Shown here piece after piece: positions 50,975 to 60,203 of a stretch of DNA of 64,000 bases. The notes below the pieces were generated by a model. It was not told where the DNA came from and ran no database searches. It worked only from the letters and a program-made list of their open reading frames with translations. Position 1 is the first letter of the stretch, and each line of letters starts with the position of its first letter. Both the position numbers and the translations under genes were made by a program. The DNA is taken from assembly GCF_012999535.1 (NCBI RefSeq), contig NZ_JABBWV010000004.1, forward strand, positions 186,001 to 250,000, in the 5' to 3' direction. Origin of the DNA: Microbispora sp. H11081. GTDB lineage: Bacteria; Actinomycetota; Actinomycetes; Streptosporangiales; Streptosporangiaceae.

Positions 50975-51036
50975 CGTCCCCCGATGCGAGGCCGTCCGCC
51001 GGCGCCCCGGGTCCCGCAGTCGTACGAGCGGGCCGG

Positions 51037-52017
51037 TCAGCTTTCGCCCGGCTGCTGCCGGTCGAGTCCCTTCGCCTGCTCGCGCTGCAGGCGTTCCTGT
51101 TCCCTGGCCTGCTCACGCTGGAGGCGTTCCAACTCCTTCGCGCGCTCCCGCTGCTCGCGTTCCTGCGCCTTCTCCTGCTCGCGCCGGAGCTTCTCCTGCT
51201 CCTTGATCTGCCGCTCGTGTTCCCTGGCGCGCTCGCGCTGCTGGCGTTCGAGCTGCTTGGCGCGTTCGCGCTGCTCGCGCTCGCGTGCCTTCTCCTGCTC
51301 GCGGCGGAGCTTCTCCTGCTCCTTCGAGTCGGCGGGCCTGCCCGTACGCGGGTCCAGGGTGGGAGACAGCACCAGGCCGCGGGTGGCGGCGGTGAGCACG
51401 GGATTGGGATCCATGCCCCTCAGGCCGTTCCAGGACAGGTTCACCAGATGGGCGGCGACCTCCTCACGGCGTGGTTTGCGCACGTCGAGCCACCACTGGC
51501 CGGTGAGCGCGGTCATCCCCACGAGCATCTGGGCGTACATCGGCGCGAGCTTGGGGTCGTAACCGCGCTCCTTGAACTCGTCCGCCAGGACGTCCTCGAC
51601 CTGGCTGGCGATGTCGCTGAGCAGGCTGGCGAAGGTGCCGGTCCCCGACGCGGCGTGGGAGTCGCGGACCAGGATGCGGAAGCCTTCGCTGCTCTCCTCG
51701 ATGTACTGGAGAAGCGCGAGCGCGGCCTGCTCCAGCTTGATGCGGGAGTGCGAGGCCGACAGGGCCTGGGTGACCAGGGTGAGCAGGCGCTGCATCTCCC
51801 GGTCGATGACGACGGCGTAGATGCCTTCCTTCCCGCCGAAGTGCTCGTAGACCACGGGCTTGGACACCTTGGCGCTGGCCGCGATCTCCTCGACCGAGGT
51901 GCCGTCGAAGCCCTTGTCCGCGAACAGGGCCCGGCCGACCTGGATCAGCTGCTCGCGCCGTTCCGCACCGGTCATGCGTCTGCGGGATCGGGAGGAGTCG
52001 CTCACGGGTTCCATCAT
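51037..52017 (-). CDS. TetR-family regulator with long charged coiled-coil tail
   Basis: A 326-residue protein. Residues about 10-70 are a TetR HTH (RREQLIQVGRALFADKGFDG, TSVEEIAASAKVSKPVVYEH, FGGKEGIYAVV). Residues 75-225 are the ligand domain, with QWWLDVRKPRREEVAAHLVN. From about residue 232 a Glu/Arg/Gln/Lys-rich coiled coil of roughly 90 residues follows, made of two related halves beginning KEQEKLRREQEKA. Such a tail is not usual in TetR proteins. ATG 52017 or 52014 starts the protein just before the HTH; upstream frame is Pro/Ala-rich and unlikely. It is downstream of, and on the same strand as, the desaturase gene and is a candidate regulator of it. Confidence 0.88.
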   Translation of the reverse strand: MMEPVSDSSRSRRRMTGAERREQLIQVGRALFADKGFDGTSVEEIAASAKVSKPVVYEHFGGKEGIYAVVIDREMQRLLTLVTQALSASHSRIKLEQAALALLQYIEESSEGFRILVRDSHAASGTGTFASLLSDIASQVEDVLADEFKERGYDPKLAPMYAQMLVGMTALTGQWWLDVRKPRREEVAAHLVNLSWNGLRGMDPNPVLTAATRGLVLSPTLDPRTGRPADSKEQEKLRREQEKAREREQRERAKQLERQQRERAREHERQIKEQEKLRREQEKAQEREQRERAKELERLQREQAREQERLQREQAKGLDRQQPGES

Positions 52018-52264
52018 GGCGGGTGTGGCCCGGACCTGGTTCGGGACGGAAGCGGGCTTTGCTCTCCCGGCGGGGGTGGCCACAAGCGCCGGTACGGCCA
52101 CCGCGGAGGCGGAGGCCGTACGCCTGCCGGGGCCGGCCGGTGCCGCGGAGGGCACCGCCGGTGGAGGCACCGACGCGGGGGGCGTCGGCGTTAGGGAGGC
52201 AGGTGTGAGGGTCAGGGCCGCCGTCTTCCGGAGAGCGGCCCTGCCTTCAGCGCTGACTGAGTCG

Positions 52265-53203
52265 TCAGGCAATGCGCTTCGCCGCCAGCCGCTCCGGGGT
52301 CGGCCAGCGAACGTCATAGGCCCATCCGGCCTTCTCGCACATGCGGATGACACCCGCGCTGAGGTCGATCTGACCCTTGAGCGCGCCGTGGCGAGCGCAG
52401 GTGGGGTCGGAGTGGTGCAGGTTGTGCCACGACTCGCCGAACGACGGGATGGCCAGCCACCAGACGTTGCGGGACTTGTCGCGCGACTCGAACACTTCCT
52501 CGCCGAACACGTGGCAGATGGAGTTGATCGACCAGGTGACGTGGTGCAGGAGCCCGATGCGGATCAGCGTGCCCCAGAAGAACGCGGTCAGCGCGCCCTG
52601 CCACGACCAGGTGATCAGACCGCCGAGGACCGCCGGGAGCAGCAGCGAGGTGATCGCCAGCGAGGGGAACCACCGGTGCAGCTTCATGATGTCCGGGTCC
52701 TTGAGCAGGTCCGGGGCGTACTTGGAGCGGTTGACGCGGTCGACCTCGAAGAGCCAGCCCACGTGCGCGTACAGCAGGCCCTTGCACATCGACTTGAAGC
52801 CGGGCCCGAACCGCCACGGCGAGTGCGGGTCGCCTTCCTTGTCGGAGAACTTGTGGTGCTTGCGGTGGGCGGCGACCCAGTCCAGCACCGACATCTCCAG
52901 CGAGAGGCTGCCGGCGATCCCGAGCACCATCTTCAGCGTCCGGTTGGCCTTGAAGGAGCCGTGCGTGAAGTAGCGGTGGTATCCGACCGTGACGCCAAGG
53001 CCGGACACGACGTAGAAGACGGCGGCGATGATGACGTCCGTCCAGCCCAGGCCCCATCCCCAGGCCAGCGGCACCGCGGCGAACACCGCGAGGATCGGAA
53101 GGCCGACGACGAGTGCGAAGACGACCAGGTCGGCTTTGCTCTTGCCTTCCGGTTCGAACTCCGGCTTCGGCTGTGGTGAGGGACGTTCGGTCAGGACGGT
53201 CAT
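52265..53203 (-). CDS. Acyl-CoA/acyl-lipid desaturase
   Basis: A 312-residue membrane di-iron fatty-acid desaturase that probably introduces a delta-9 double bond. The three histidine boxes are clear: HRYFTH (near 78), HRKHH (near 114) and HNLHH (near 260). Four hydrophobic helices surround them (ADLVVFALVVGLPILAVFAA, TDVIIAAVFYVVSGLGVTVG). It belongs to the DesA3/stearoyl-CoA desaturase branch found in actinobacteria and acts at the cytoplasmic membrane with an electron-transfer partner encoded elsewhere. A TetR-type inverted repeat lies 47 bases before the start. A TetR gene follows 247 bases downstream. Confidence 0.93.
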   Translation of the reverse strand: MTVLTERPSPQPKPEFEPEGKSKADLVVFALVVGLPILAVFAAVPLAWGWGLGWTDVIIAAVFYVVSGLGVTVGYHRYFTHGSFKANRTLKMVLGIAGSLSLEMSVLDWVAAHRKHHKFSDKEGDPHSPWRFGPGFKSMCKGLLYAHVGWLFEVDRVNRSKYAPDLLKDPDIMKLHRWFPSLAITSLLLPAVLGGLITWSWQGALTAFFWGTLIRIGLLHHVTWSINSICHVFGEEVFESRDKSRNVWWLAIPSFGESWHNLHHSDPTCARHGALKGQIDLSAGVIRMCEKAGWAYDVRWPTPERLAAKRIA

Positions 53204-53249
53204 GGGCTACCTCGCGAGACGGGGAAGGTTTCGATGGCTACGCAACCGT

Positions 53250-53280
53250 AACCTACGCCATCGTAAGTTAGGAATTCCTA
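53250..53280. promoter_or_regulatory. Probable TetR-type operator and palindrome upstream of the desaturase
   Basis: An inverted repeat AACCTACG-CCAT-CGTAAGTT (7 of 8 pairs, 53250-53269) is followed by a perfect 12-base palindrome TAGGAATTCCTA (53269-53280). The first dyad has the CTTACG-N4-CGTAAG shape common for actinobacterial TetR operators. Confidence 0.6.
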
Positions 53281-53283
53281 AGA

Positions 53284-53742
53284 GCGAATGTGTGGAAGGT
53301 GACGCTCCGGGTCACATCTGGTGGTGAATCCACGCCTTGCACCAACGGTCGGCCATCTGGTAATGCCTCGGCTCGCTTCCGGCCGCGATCGGTGGCGCGC
53401 GGCGTCCACCGCGACCTGCCCCCGATGTCCTCTCGATAACGTCCGGACTGCCATCATTCGCCCGGTTTGGCGGCCCGCTAAGGAAGAGGTGTCCGCGCGC
53501 GTGCGGCGCGGAGCGCCGCCGGGGAACGGCGGGCGCGGGCCGGGTGGGGCGGTCGTGCCCGAAGCGGTCGAGGCCCGCCATGTGCGAGAGGGTCGCCATG
53601 TAGGAGAGGTATGGCGCTGGAGGGCCGCCCCGCATGGGGGGAATCACTGGGAAAGACTGATGCTCAGCGAACGGTGGGCTCTGTATCCTGAGTGCGGATT
53701 CGGGCGGTTGCCGGAATCCGGCAAATGGGACGTTTGCGCCCT
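53284..53742. other. Intergenic region before tRNA-Gln
   Basis: About 460 bases in which I find no supportable gene. A TATCCT hexamer at about 53685 may be the -10 of the tRNA promoter. Confidence 0.4.
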
Positions 53743-53813
53743 TCCCGGGTCGTCTAGGGGCAAGACTACAGATTTTGGTTCTGTCAACGGAGGTTCGAAT
53801 CCTCCCCCGGGAG
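53743..53813 (+). tRNA. tRNA-Gln (anticodon TTG)
   Basis: A 71-nt cloverleaf. The acceptor stem TCCCGGG (53743-53749) pairs with CCCGGGA (53806-53812) and the discriminator is G. The anticodon stem ACAGA/TCTGT encloses loop TTTTGGT with anticodon TTG (53775-53777). The T arm GGAGGTTCGAATCCTCC is canonical. CCA is not encoded (CCT follows). Its position before glmU is one I recall from other actinobacteria. Confidence 0.96.
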
Positions 53814-53977
53814 CCTGTTCATCCTGTCTGTCCGCACCCAGGGGGGATGCTTCCCTCTTGGGACACTGCAGGTAAGCTCACCTTGTCGAGCGGGTGACCG
53901 TGCGGTTCCTGGGTAGTGGACGCGTGGAAGCCGCAGCCGATCCCGTGTAAGCCGCGACGCCGAGGGAGCCTCAGTCC

Positions 53978-55447
53978 GTGAGTGTGCCGCGCCCGGCAGC
54001 CGTGATCGTCCTCGCCGCGGGCGAGGGCACCCGGATGAGATCGAAAACCCCCAAGGTCCTCCACGAGGTCTGTGGTCGTTCGCTCGTGGACCACATGCTC
54101 ACCGCCGCGCGCGGCCTCGGCCCCGATCAGTTGATCGTGGTCATCGGGCACGCGCGTGAGCAGGTCGGCGCCCACCTCGCGGCGACCGCGCCGGACGCCG
54201 TCACGGTCGTCCAGGAGAAGCAGAACGGCACGGGTCACGCCGTGCGCACCGCCCTCGAAGCCGAGGGCCCGATCGACGGCACCGTCCTGGTGACGTACGG
54301 CGACACCCCGCTGCTGCGCACCGAGACCCTGGCGGCCCTGCTCGAACGGCACGCCGCCGACGGCAACGCCGTCACGGTGCTGACCGCCGTCGTCCCCGAC
54401 CCGACCGGTTACGGGCGGATCGTGCGCGACGAGGACGGCGCGGTGCTGGAGATCGTCGAGGAGAAGGACGCCACCCCCGAGCAGCGCGCGATCGCCGAGA
54501 TGAACTCGGGCGTGTACGCCTTCGACGGCGCGCTGCTGGCCGACGGCCTGCGGCGGATCGGCGCCGCCAACGCCCAGGGCGAGGAGTACCTGACCGACGT
54601 GCTCGCCATCCTCCGTGAGGACGGCCACCGGGTGGGCGCGCACGTGGCGGCGGACCACGCCGAGGTCGAGGGCGTCAACGACCGCGTGCAGCTCGCCTTC
54701 GTCCGGCGCGTGCTCAACGACCGCATCCTGGAGGCGCACATGCGCGCCGGGGTGACCGTCGTCGACCCGGCGGGCACCTGGGTCGACGCCGGCGTCACGA
54801 TGGAGCCCGACGCCGTGATCCACCCCGGCACCCAGCTGAAGGGCGCCACCAGGATCGGCGCGGGCGCGGAGATCGGGCCGGGCAGCACGCTGACCGACAC
54901 GGTCGTCGGCGAGGACGCCGTCGTGCGCAACACCGTCGCCGACGGCGCGGAGATCGGCGCCGGCGCCGTCGTCGGCCCCTTCGCCTACCTGCGCCCCGGC
55001 ACCGTGCTGGGCCCCACCGGCAAGATCGGCGCCTTCGTCGAGACCAAGAACGCGCGGATCGGCGAGGGCTCGAAGGTCCCGCACCTGACGTACGTCGGAG
55101 ACGCGACGATCGGAGTCGGCTCGAACATCGGGGCCGCCTGCGTCTTCGTGAACTACGACGGCGTCGCCAAGCACCACACGGTCGTGGGCGACCACGTGCG
55201 CGTGGGCAGCGACAACATGCTCATCGCACCGGTCACCATCGGCGACGGCGCCTACACGGCCGCCGGCTCGGTGATCACGTCTGACGTGCCGCCCGGGGCG
55301 ATGGCGGTCGCCCGCGGCAAACAGCGCAACATCGAGGGCTGGGTGGAGCGCCGCCGCGCCGGCACCCGGTCCGCGGAGGCGGCCAGGCAGGCGGCCGAGG
55401 CCCGCGACGCGACCGCGGCGGACGGCGGAGACCGCGCCGGTGACTAG
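53978..55447 (+). CDS. glmU: Bifunctional GlcNAc-1-phosphate uridylyltransferase / glucosamine-1-phosphate acetyltransferase
   Basis: A 489-residue GlmU that makes UDP-GlcNAc for peptidoglycan. The N-terminal pyrophosphorylase domain starts [20 protein letters not shown] and has [23 protein letters not shown] and [11 protein letters not shown]. The C-terminal left-handed beta-helix (after about residue 255) has repeated hexapeptides, [20 protein letters not shown] with the acetyl-transfer His, and [19 protein letters not shown]. The C-terminal extension of about 35 residues ([18 protein letters not shown]) is Ala-rich, as in mycobacterial GlmU. GTG 53978 follows GAGGGAGCC. Confidence 0.96.
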   Translation: MSVPRPAAVIVLAAGEGTRMRSKTPKVLHEVCGRSLVDHMLTAARGLGPDQLIVVIGHAREQVGAHLAATAPDAVTVVQEKQNGTGHAVRTALEAEGPIDGTVLVTYGDTPLLRTETLAALLERHAADGNAVTVLTAVVPDPTGYGRIVRDEDGAVLEIVEEKDATPEQRAIAEMNSGVYAFDGALLADGLRRIGAANAQGEEYLTDVLAILREDGHRVGAHVAADHAEVEGVNDRVQLAFVRRVLNDRILEAHMRAGVTVVDPAGTWVDAGVTMEPDAVIHPGTQLKGATRIGAGAEIGPGSTLTDTVVGEDAVVRNTVADGAEIGAGAVVGPFAYLRPGTVLGPTGKIGAFVETKNARIGEGSKVPHLTYVGDATIGVGSNIGAACVFVNYDGVAKHHTVVGDHVRVGSDNMLIAPVTIGDGAYTAAGSVITSDVPPGAMAVARGKQRNIEGWVERRRAGTRSAEAARQAAEARDATAADGGDRAGD

Positions 55448-55693
55448 GGCCGGCGACTAGGACCACCTGCGGCCCGCCCTCCCGCGGGCCGTAAGGGGAC
55501 GGGAAACACATGTACGAGGCGCGGTCTGACCGCGTAGCGCCGAAGGGCCAGGCCAGGAGGACACCGTGACCGACCACATCGACCGCGTGAAAGGGCTCAT
55601 GAGCCCCGGGGGACGCGGGGGAACAGCGCCACGGCCGGCCCGGCCTCACCATGCCCGGTACGGTGAACAGGCTCGACACGCGAGGAGCGCGGC

Positions 55694-56671
55694 ATGAGCG
55701 GCAAGAAGACGACCGGCGAGCGGAACCTGATGTTCTTCTCCGGCCGGTCCCACCCCGAGCTGGCCGAGGAGGTCGCGAGTGCCCTCGGCGTCGAGATAAC
55801 GCCGACCGCGCTGCGCGACTTCGCCAACGGCGAGATCTACGTGCGGTATCTGGAGTCGGTGCGCGGCTGCGACGCCTTCGTGATGCAGAGCCACACCGCG
55901 CCGATCAACGAGTGGATCATGGAGCACCTGATCATGGTGGACGCCCTCAAGCGGGCCTCCGCCAAGCGGGTCACCGTGATCATGCCGTTCTACGGCTACA
56001 GCCGCCAGGACAAGAAGGGCCGCGGCCGCGAGCCGATCACCGCCAGGCTGATGGCCGACCTGTTCAAGCAGGCGGGCGCCGACCGGCTGATGTCCATCGA
56101 CCTGCACACCTCGCAGATCCAGGGCTTCTTCGACGGCCCGGTGGACCACCTGTTCGCCATGCCCGTGCTGGTCAACTATCTGCGCGCGAAGCTCGACCCC
56201 GCGACGACCACGATCGTCTCTCCCGACACCGGCCGCGTACGGCTGGCCGAGCGCTGGTCCGACACCCTGGGCACGCCCGTGGCGTTCATCCACAAGCGGC
56301 GCGACCTCGACGTGGCCAACCAGGTGAAGGTGCACGAGGTGGTCGGCAAGGTGCGCGGCAGGACCTGCGTGCTGATCGACGACATGATCGACACGGGTGG
56401 CTCGATCTGCAAGGCGGCCGACGCGCTCTACGAGCACGGCGCGACCGACGTCATCGTGGCCGCCACGCACGCGATCTTCTCCGACCCGGCCGTGGACCGG
56501 CTCAAGAACTCCCGCATCTCCGAGGTGATCGTGACCAACACGCTGCCCATCCCGGAGGAGAAGAGGTTCGACAGCCTCACGGTCCTGTCGATCGCCCCGC
56601 TGCTCGCCCGGGCCATCGAGCAGGTCTTCACCGACGGCTCCGTCACCAGCCTCTTCGAGGGCGACAGCTGA
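55694..56671 (+). CDS. prs: Ribose-phosphate pyrophosphokinase
   Basis: A 325-residue class I PRPP synthetase that makes PRPP from ribose-5-phosphate and ATP for nucleotide, His and Trp synthesis. Motifs include MFFSGRSHPELAEEVASALG, FANGEIYVRYLESVRGCDAF, YGYSRQDKKGRGREPITARL, VMSIDLHT-like MSIDLHTSQIQGFFDGPVDH, and the PRPP loop CVLIDDMIDTGGSICKAA. ATG 55694 is 246 bases after glmU. I see no gene in that gap, which has a small hairpin (GGCCCGC/GCGGGCC, 55471-55490). Confidence 0.96.
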   Translation: MSGKKTTGERNLMFFSGRSHPELAEEVASALGVEITPTALRDFANGEIYVRYLESVRGCDAFVMQSHTAPINEWIMEHLIMVDALKRASAKRVTVIMPFYGYSRQDKKGRGREPITARLMADLFKQAGADRLMSIDLHTSQIQGFFDGPVDHLFAMPVLVNYLRAKLDPATTTIVSPDTGRVRLAERWSDTLGTPVAFIHKRRDLDVANQVKVHEVVGKVRGRTCVLIDDMIDTGGSICKAADALYEHGATDVIVAATHAIFSDPAVDRLKNSRISEVIVTNTLPIPEEKRFDSLTVLSIAPLLARAIEQVFTDGSVTSLFEGDS

Positions 56672-56681
56672 ACCGTGCCCA

Positions 56682-56716
56682 GGACCCCCGGACGCGTACG
56701 CGTCGCCCGGGGGTCC
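56682..56716. terminator. Hairpin between convergent prs and trpS
   Basis: GGACCCCCGG pairs with CCGGGGGTCC, with a partly self-complementary loop. It lies between the two stop codons (56671 and 56727) and could end both transcripts. Confidence 0.65.
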
Positions 56717-56726
56717 GTTCGTCTCT

Positions 56727-57815
56727 TCAGTAGAGGGAGTTCATCGCCGCCCGCACCTCCCCGAGCGTGGCGTCGGCGATCACGGTCGCGCGTTCGTTGC
56801 CGTCGCGGAGCACCCGGCGGACGTGGGCGCGGTCCCCGGCCAGCTCGGCGCGCCGCGCCCTGATGGGCGCGAAGCGCTCGTTGACCGCCTCGGTGACGGT
56901 GGCCTTCAACGCGGCGGCGCCCCGGCCGCCGATCTCCCCGGCCACCTCGTGCGGGTCGCGGTCGAGGCACAGCGCGGCCAGGAGGACCAGGCTGGAGACC
57001 TCGGGCCTGGCCACGGGGTCGTACGTGATGTGGCGGTCCGCGTCGGTCTTCGCGCCGCGGATCAGCCTGGCCGTCTCGTCGGCGGTCGCGGCCAGGTCGA
57101 CGGCGTTGCCCCGGCTCTTGCTCATCTTGGCGCCGTCGGTGCCGAGCAGCAGCGGGGCCGCCGACAGCAGGGCCTCGGGCTCGGGGAACACGGGGGCCGA
57201 TGTGCCGCCGTACCGGTTGTTGAAGCGGCGCGCGATGATGCGGGCGACCTCCAGGTGGGGCAGCTGGTCCTGCCCGACCGGGACCAGGCCGGCCTTGCAG
57301 AACAGGATGTCGGCCGCCTGGTGGACCGGATAGGTGAACATCAGCCCGCTGACCGCCGACTGACGCGAGTGGGCGATCTCGTCCTTGACAGTGGGGTTGC
57401 GGCCCAGCTCCGCGACCGAGACCAGGCTGAGGAACGGCAGCAGCAACTGGTTGAGCGCGGGGATCGCGCTGTGCGTGAAGATCGTGGCCCGGTCCGGGTC
57501 GATGCCGGCGGCCAGGTAGTCGAGCACCAGGTCCTCGACGTGGTCCGTGAGCCGGTCGGCGACGTCGCGATCGGTCAGGACCTGGTAGTCGGCGATGAGC
57601 ACCATCATGTCCACGCCCAGGTTCTGGAGGCGTACGCGGTTGTGCAGGGTGCCGAAGTAGTGCCCCAGATGGAGCCGGCCGGTCGGGCGGTCGCCGGTCA
57701 GCGCCCGGAACCGGCCCGGCCGCTCCCGGATCGATCTCTCCAGCTCGGCGCTGCGCCGTCGCGCGGCAGGCACGCCGAGGTCGTCGGACGGAGTGGTGTC
57801 GAGGGTCGTGCTCAT
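56727..57815 (-). CDS. trpS: Tryptophanyl-tRNA synthetase
   Basis: A 362-residue class I synthetase. The HIGH-type motif is in TGDRPTGRLHLGHYFGTLHN and the KMSKS motif is in GTDGAKMSKSRGNAVDL. LMFTYPVHQAADILF and VPVGQDQLPHLEVARIIARR are TrpRS-typical. ATG 57815 follows AAGGAGAGACC. Upstream is a Trp-codon leader peptide and a terminator hairpin, so the gene is controlled by transcription attenuation according to charged tRNA-Trp. Confidence 0.96.
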   Translation of the reverse strand: MSTTLDTTPSDDLGVPAARRRSAELERSIRERPGRFRALTGDRPTGRLHLGHYFGTLHNRVRLQNLGVDMMVLIADYQVLTDRDVADRLTDHVEDLVLDYLAAGIDPDRATIFTHSAIPALNQLLLPFLSLVSVAELGRNPTVKDEIAHSRQSAVSGLMFTYPVHQAADILFCKAGLVPVGQDQLPHLEVARIIARRFNNRYGGTSAPVFPEPEALLSAAPLLLGTDGAKMSKSRGNAVDLAATADETARLIRGAKTDADRHITYDPVARPEVSSLVLLAALCLDRDPHEVAGEIGGRGAAALKATVTEAVNERFAPIRARRAELAGDRAHVRRVLRDGNERATVIADATLGEVRAAMNSLY

Positions 57816-57878
57816 GTGGTCTCTCCTTGGCAGGTGGTCCGCCGGTTCGAGATGGCGGCCACGTGCCCGGTGAGCACG

Positions 57879-57905
57879 AAAAAGGGCCGTCCATCCGAAC
57901 GGCCC
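57879..57905 (-). terminator. trpS attenuator terminator
   Basis: On the minus strand GGGCCGT pairs with ACGGCCC and is followed by TTTTT, 63 bases before the trpS start and 29 bases after the leader-peptide stop. Confidence 0.85.
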
Positions 57906-57933
57906 GGTCTGTACGCGTGTGAGATGGCCGCTC

Positions 57934-57975
57934 CTATACGGAGCGCCACCAGCCCAGACACGACATACGAAGCAT
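57934..57975 (-). CDS. trpS leader peptide with tandem Trp codons
   Basis: A 13-codon frame, MLRMSCLGWWRSV, ends 29 bases before the attenuator hairpin. The two adjacent TGG codons allow ribosome stalling when tryptophanyl-tRNA is scarce. The segment after the Trp codons (GCTCCGTATAGGAGC) can also pair internally, a candidate for the competing structure. No Shine-Dalgarno is required if the message starts close to the ATG. Confidence 0.85.
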   Translation of the reverse strand: MLRMSCLGWWRSV

Positions 57976-58015
57976 GCGCCCAGCGTAACGACCTGCCGAC
58001 ACCGTGCCAAGCGGG

Positions 58016-58243
58016 GAACGCCGAGCGAGCCGGTGGGGCGCGCCGGTGCCTGGACTGAGGAGTGAGTGGGGAGCGAGGGACGAGCGACTCCGAGCGACGA
58101 GGGAAGGCGGCGGGTAAGAGCGTCCCGCCGTGCGAAGCGGGAGACGCGGTAGGGTGTGAGGGTTGCGCTCGTAACGCCTTCCGCTAGGGCGGGTGAGGGG
58201 GAGCGCGCAATCCGCCGATCGAGTCATCCCTAGGAGATGTGCC
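58016..58243 (+). promoter_or_regulatory. rplY upstream region
   Basis: This space between the divergent trpS leader and rplY is purine-rich near 58056-58110. A TAGGGT hexamer at about 58150 could be a -10. TAGGAGA (58231) is the rplY ribosome-binding site. No gene is seen. Confidence 0.35.
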
Positions 58244-58843
58244 GTGTCCGAAGTACTCATCACCGCCGAGCTTCGCAACGAGTTCGGCAAGGGCGCCGCC
58301 CGCAAGATCCGCCGGGCGAACAAGGTCCCCGCCGTCCTGTACGGCCACGGCACCGAGACCAAGCACCTGACCCTCCCCGGCCACGACCTGCTGCTCGCGC
58401 TGCGCACGCCGAACGTGCTCATCCGCCTGCGCGGCGAGGGCGTGGACGAGATCGCGCTGCCCAAGGGCGTCCAGCGCGACCCGATCAAGGGCTTCCTCGA
58501 GCACGTCGACCTGCTGCTGGTCAAGCGCGGCGAGAAGGTCACCGTCGAGATCCCGGTCACCGTCACCGGCGACCCGATCGGCAGCGCCATCGTCGAGCAG
58601 CAGCTCGTCACGATCTCCGTCGAGACCGAGGCGACCCACATCCCGACCGGCGTCGAGGTCGACGTGGACGGCAAGGACGCCGGCTTCGCGGTGCACGCGA
58701 GCGACCTGGACCTGCCGAAGGGCACCACGCTGGCGGGCGACCCCGAGGCCCTGGTGCTGCAGGTGATCGGCGCCCCCGTCGCCGAGCTGCCCGAGGAGGG
58801 CGAGGCCGCCGCCGAGGGCGAGAGCGCCGAGGCCGCCGAGTAG
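58244..58843 (+). CDS. rplY: 50S ribosomal protein L25 / general stress protein Ctc
   Basis: A 199-residue long-form L25 (CTC/TL5 type) that binds 5S rRNA. The N-terminal domain has LRNEFGKGAARKIRRANKVP and VLYGHGTETKHLTLP; the C-terminal beta domain runs about 95-180; the tail is Glu/Ala-rich. GTG 58244 follows TAGGAGATGTGCC. It lies directly ahead of pth, the usual partner, with a hairpin in between. Confidence 0.95.
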   Translation: MSEVLITAELRNEFGKGAARKIRRANKVPAVLYGHGTETKHLTLPGHDLLLALRTPNVLIRLRGEGVDEIALPKGVQRDPIKGFLEHVDLLLVKRGEKVTVEIPVTVTGDPIGSAIVEQQLVTISVETEATHIPTGVEVDVDGKDAGFAVHASDLDLPKGTTLAGDPEALVLQVIGAPVAELPEEGEAAAEGESAEAAE

Positions 58844-58856
58844 GACCCGTTCGTGA

Positions 58857-58891
58857 GAGAGTCCTCCACAGGTGTCCTGTGGAGGGCTCTT
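58857..58891 (+). terminator. Hairpin between rplY and pth
   Basis: AGTCCTCCACAG pairs with CTGTGGAGGGCT around a GTGTC loop, followed by CTTCC only. The weak T-run suggests partial termination or mRNA processing. Confidence 0.5.
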
Positions 58892-58921
58892 CCATGTGAG
58901 GAGACAGCGGAGGAGACAGCG

Positions 58922-59533
58922 ATGTCCGACGCGTCCACGCAGCGGTGGCTGGTGGCGGGCCTGGGCAACCCCGGGCCGGAGTACGCGGGGAACCGGCACA
59001 ACGCGGGCTTCATGGTGCTCGACGAGCTGGCGGCCCGGATGGGCGGGCGGTTCAAGGCGCACAAATCGCGGGCCGAGGTGGTCGAGGGCCGCCTGGCCGC
59101 ACTCCCGGTCGTGCTGGCCAAGCCGCTGTCGTTCATGAACCTGTCCGGCGGCCCGGTGAAGGCGCTGGCCGACTTCTACAAGGTCACTCCGGAACGGGTG
59201 ATCGTGGTTCACGACGAGCTGGACATCCCGTACGGCGCGCTGCGCGCGAAGATCGGCGGCGGCGACAACGGGCACAACGGCCTGAAGTCGATCACTAAGG
59301 CGCTGGGCACGCGCGACTACCCGCGGATCCGGTTCGGCATCGGCCGTCCGCCGGGCCGCATGGACCCTGCGACGTTCGTGCTGCGCGACTTCGCCACGGC
59401 CGAGCGCAAGGACCTGCCGTTCCTCGTCGACCGGGCGGCCGACATGGTGGAGTCGGTGATGACCGCCGGCCTTGAGGCCACGCAGAACCGTTTCCATTCC
59501 GGCGATCTCAACCCGGCGAAGCCGCCCCGCTGA
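58922..59533 (+). CDS. pth: Peptidyl-tRNA hydrolase
   Basis: A 203-residue Pth that releases peptides from peptidyl-tRNA. The catalytic His lies in [20 protein letters not shown], with later [36 protein letters not shown] and NGHNGLKSI. Length is normal. Its last 26 bases overlap, tail to tail, the end of the convergent exoribonuclease gene. Confidence 0.96.
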   Translation: MSDASTQRWLVAGLGNPGPEYAGNRHNAGFMVLDELAARMGGRFKAHKSRAEVVEGRLAALPVVLAKPLSFMNLSGGPVKALADFYKVTPERVIVVHDELDIPYGALRAKIGGGDNGHNGLKSITKALGTRDYPRIRFGIGRPPGRMDPATFVLRDFATAERKDLPFLVDRAADMVESVMTAGLEATQNRFHSGDLNPAKPPR

Positions 59534-60128
59534 CGTCGCCGGCTCCGCGGCGGGCCGCCCCCGGCCACTCCATGAGGTTCTGCAGCAGTTCCGCCTGCTC
59601 GATGGCGTCGTCCAGCGCGTTGTGGGTGTGGGGGCGGTTCGTGCGCACCTCGCGCGGCATCTGGCGTTTGGTCGCCCAGGCCACCGGCACCACGGCCTTG
59701 GCGGCGTACAACGTCTTGATGTCGACGCACCGGGAGTGGCCGAAGGGCGACTGGCCGGTGAACCGCAGCCAGTACCAGTACATCCACATCCAGTCGTACG
59801 ACAGCGGGAAGGCCGCGAGCACCGGCAGGTCGTCGCCGCACACCTCGCGCACCCAGGCCGCCGCCGCCTTCATCGCATCGGCGGGGTCGCGTCCCTCGCG
59901 CAGCAGTGCGGCCCGGTCGAGACCGCTTACCGCCAGCGCCTCAGGGACGTAGTCGTCGCTGATCGGGCGTAGCTCGGCGTAGAACGTCAACGCCTCAGGG
60001 TCGGTCCGCTCGAACCGCCGCCCGGTCATCCGGCCGGCCACGGTCATGCCGAAGCTGACCATGGAGTACGGCCCCGGAATCGGGCCGTCCGCCTCGACAT
60101 CAACCGAGATGTACGTTTCGGCTTTCAC
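59508..60128 (-). CDS. DEDDh 3'-5' exoribonuclease (Rv2179c-like)
   Basis: A 206-residue RNase-T-fold exonuclease. The acidic residues are in [17 protein letters not shown] (Asp-x-Glu), in [14 protein letters not shown] (Asp), and in [16 protein letters not shown] (His...Asp, the DEDDh signature). Members trim short RNAs from the 3' end with two metal ions. GTG 60128 follows GGGAGAATTCA. The C-terminal 15 residues ([14 protein letters not shown]) are Gly/Ala-rich and overlap pth on the other strand. Confidence 0.85.
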   Translation of the reverse strand: MKAETYISVDVEADGPIPGPYSMVSFGMTVAGRMTGRRFERTDPEALTFYAELRPISDDYVPEALAVSGLDRAALLREGRDPADAMKAAAAWVREVCGDDLPVLAAFPLSYDWMWMYWYWLRFTGQSPFGHSRCVDIKTLYAAKAVVPVAWATKRQMPREVRTNRPHTHNALDDAIEQAELLQNLMEWPGAARRGAGDVSGAASPG

Positions 60129-60203
60129 TGAATTCTCCCTGAGGCGCCGGGGCGGGCGGCTAGCATTCCATCACGATTGGTGGCCGAGTCATCACGGGGG
60201 GCG

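Noticed and set aside
53312..53647. Small minus-strand gene before tRNA-Gln
   Set aside because: The frame is Pro/Arg-rich with no ribosome-binding site or recognisable motif.
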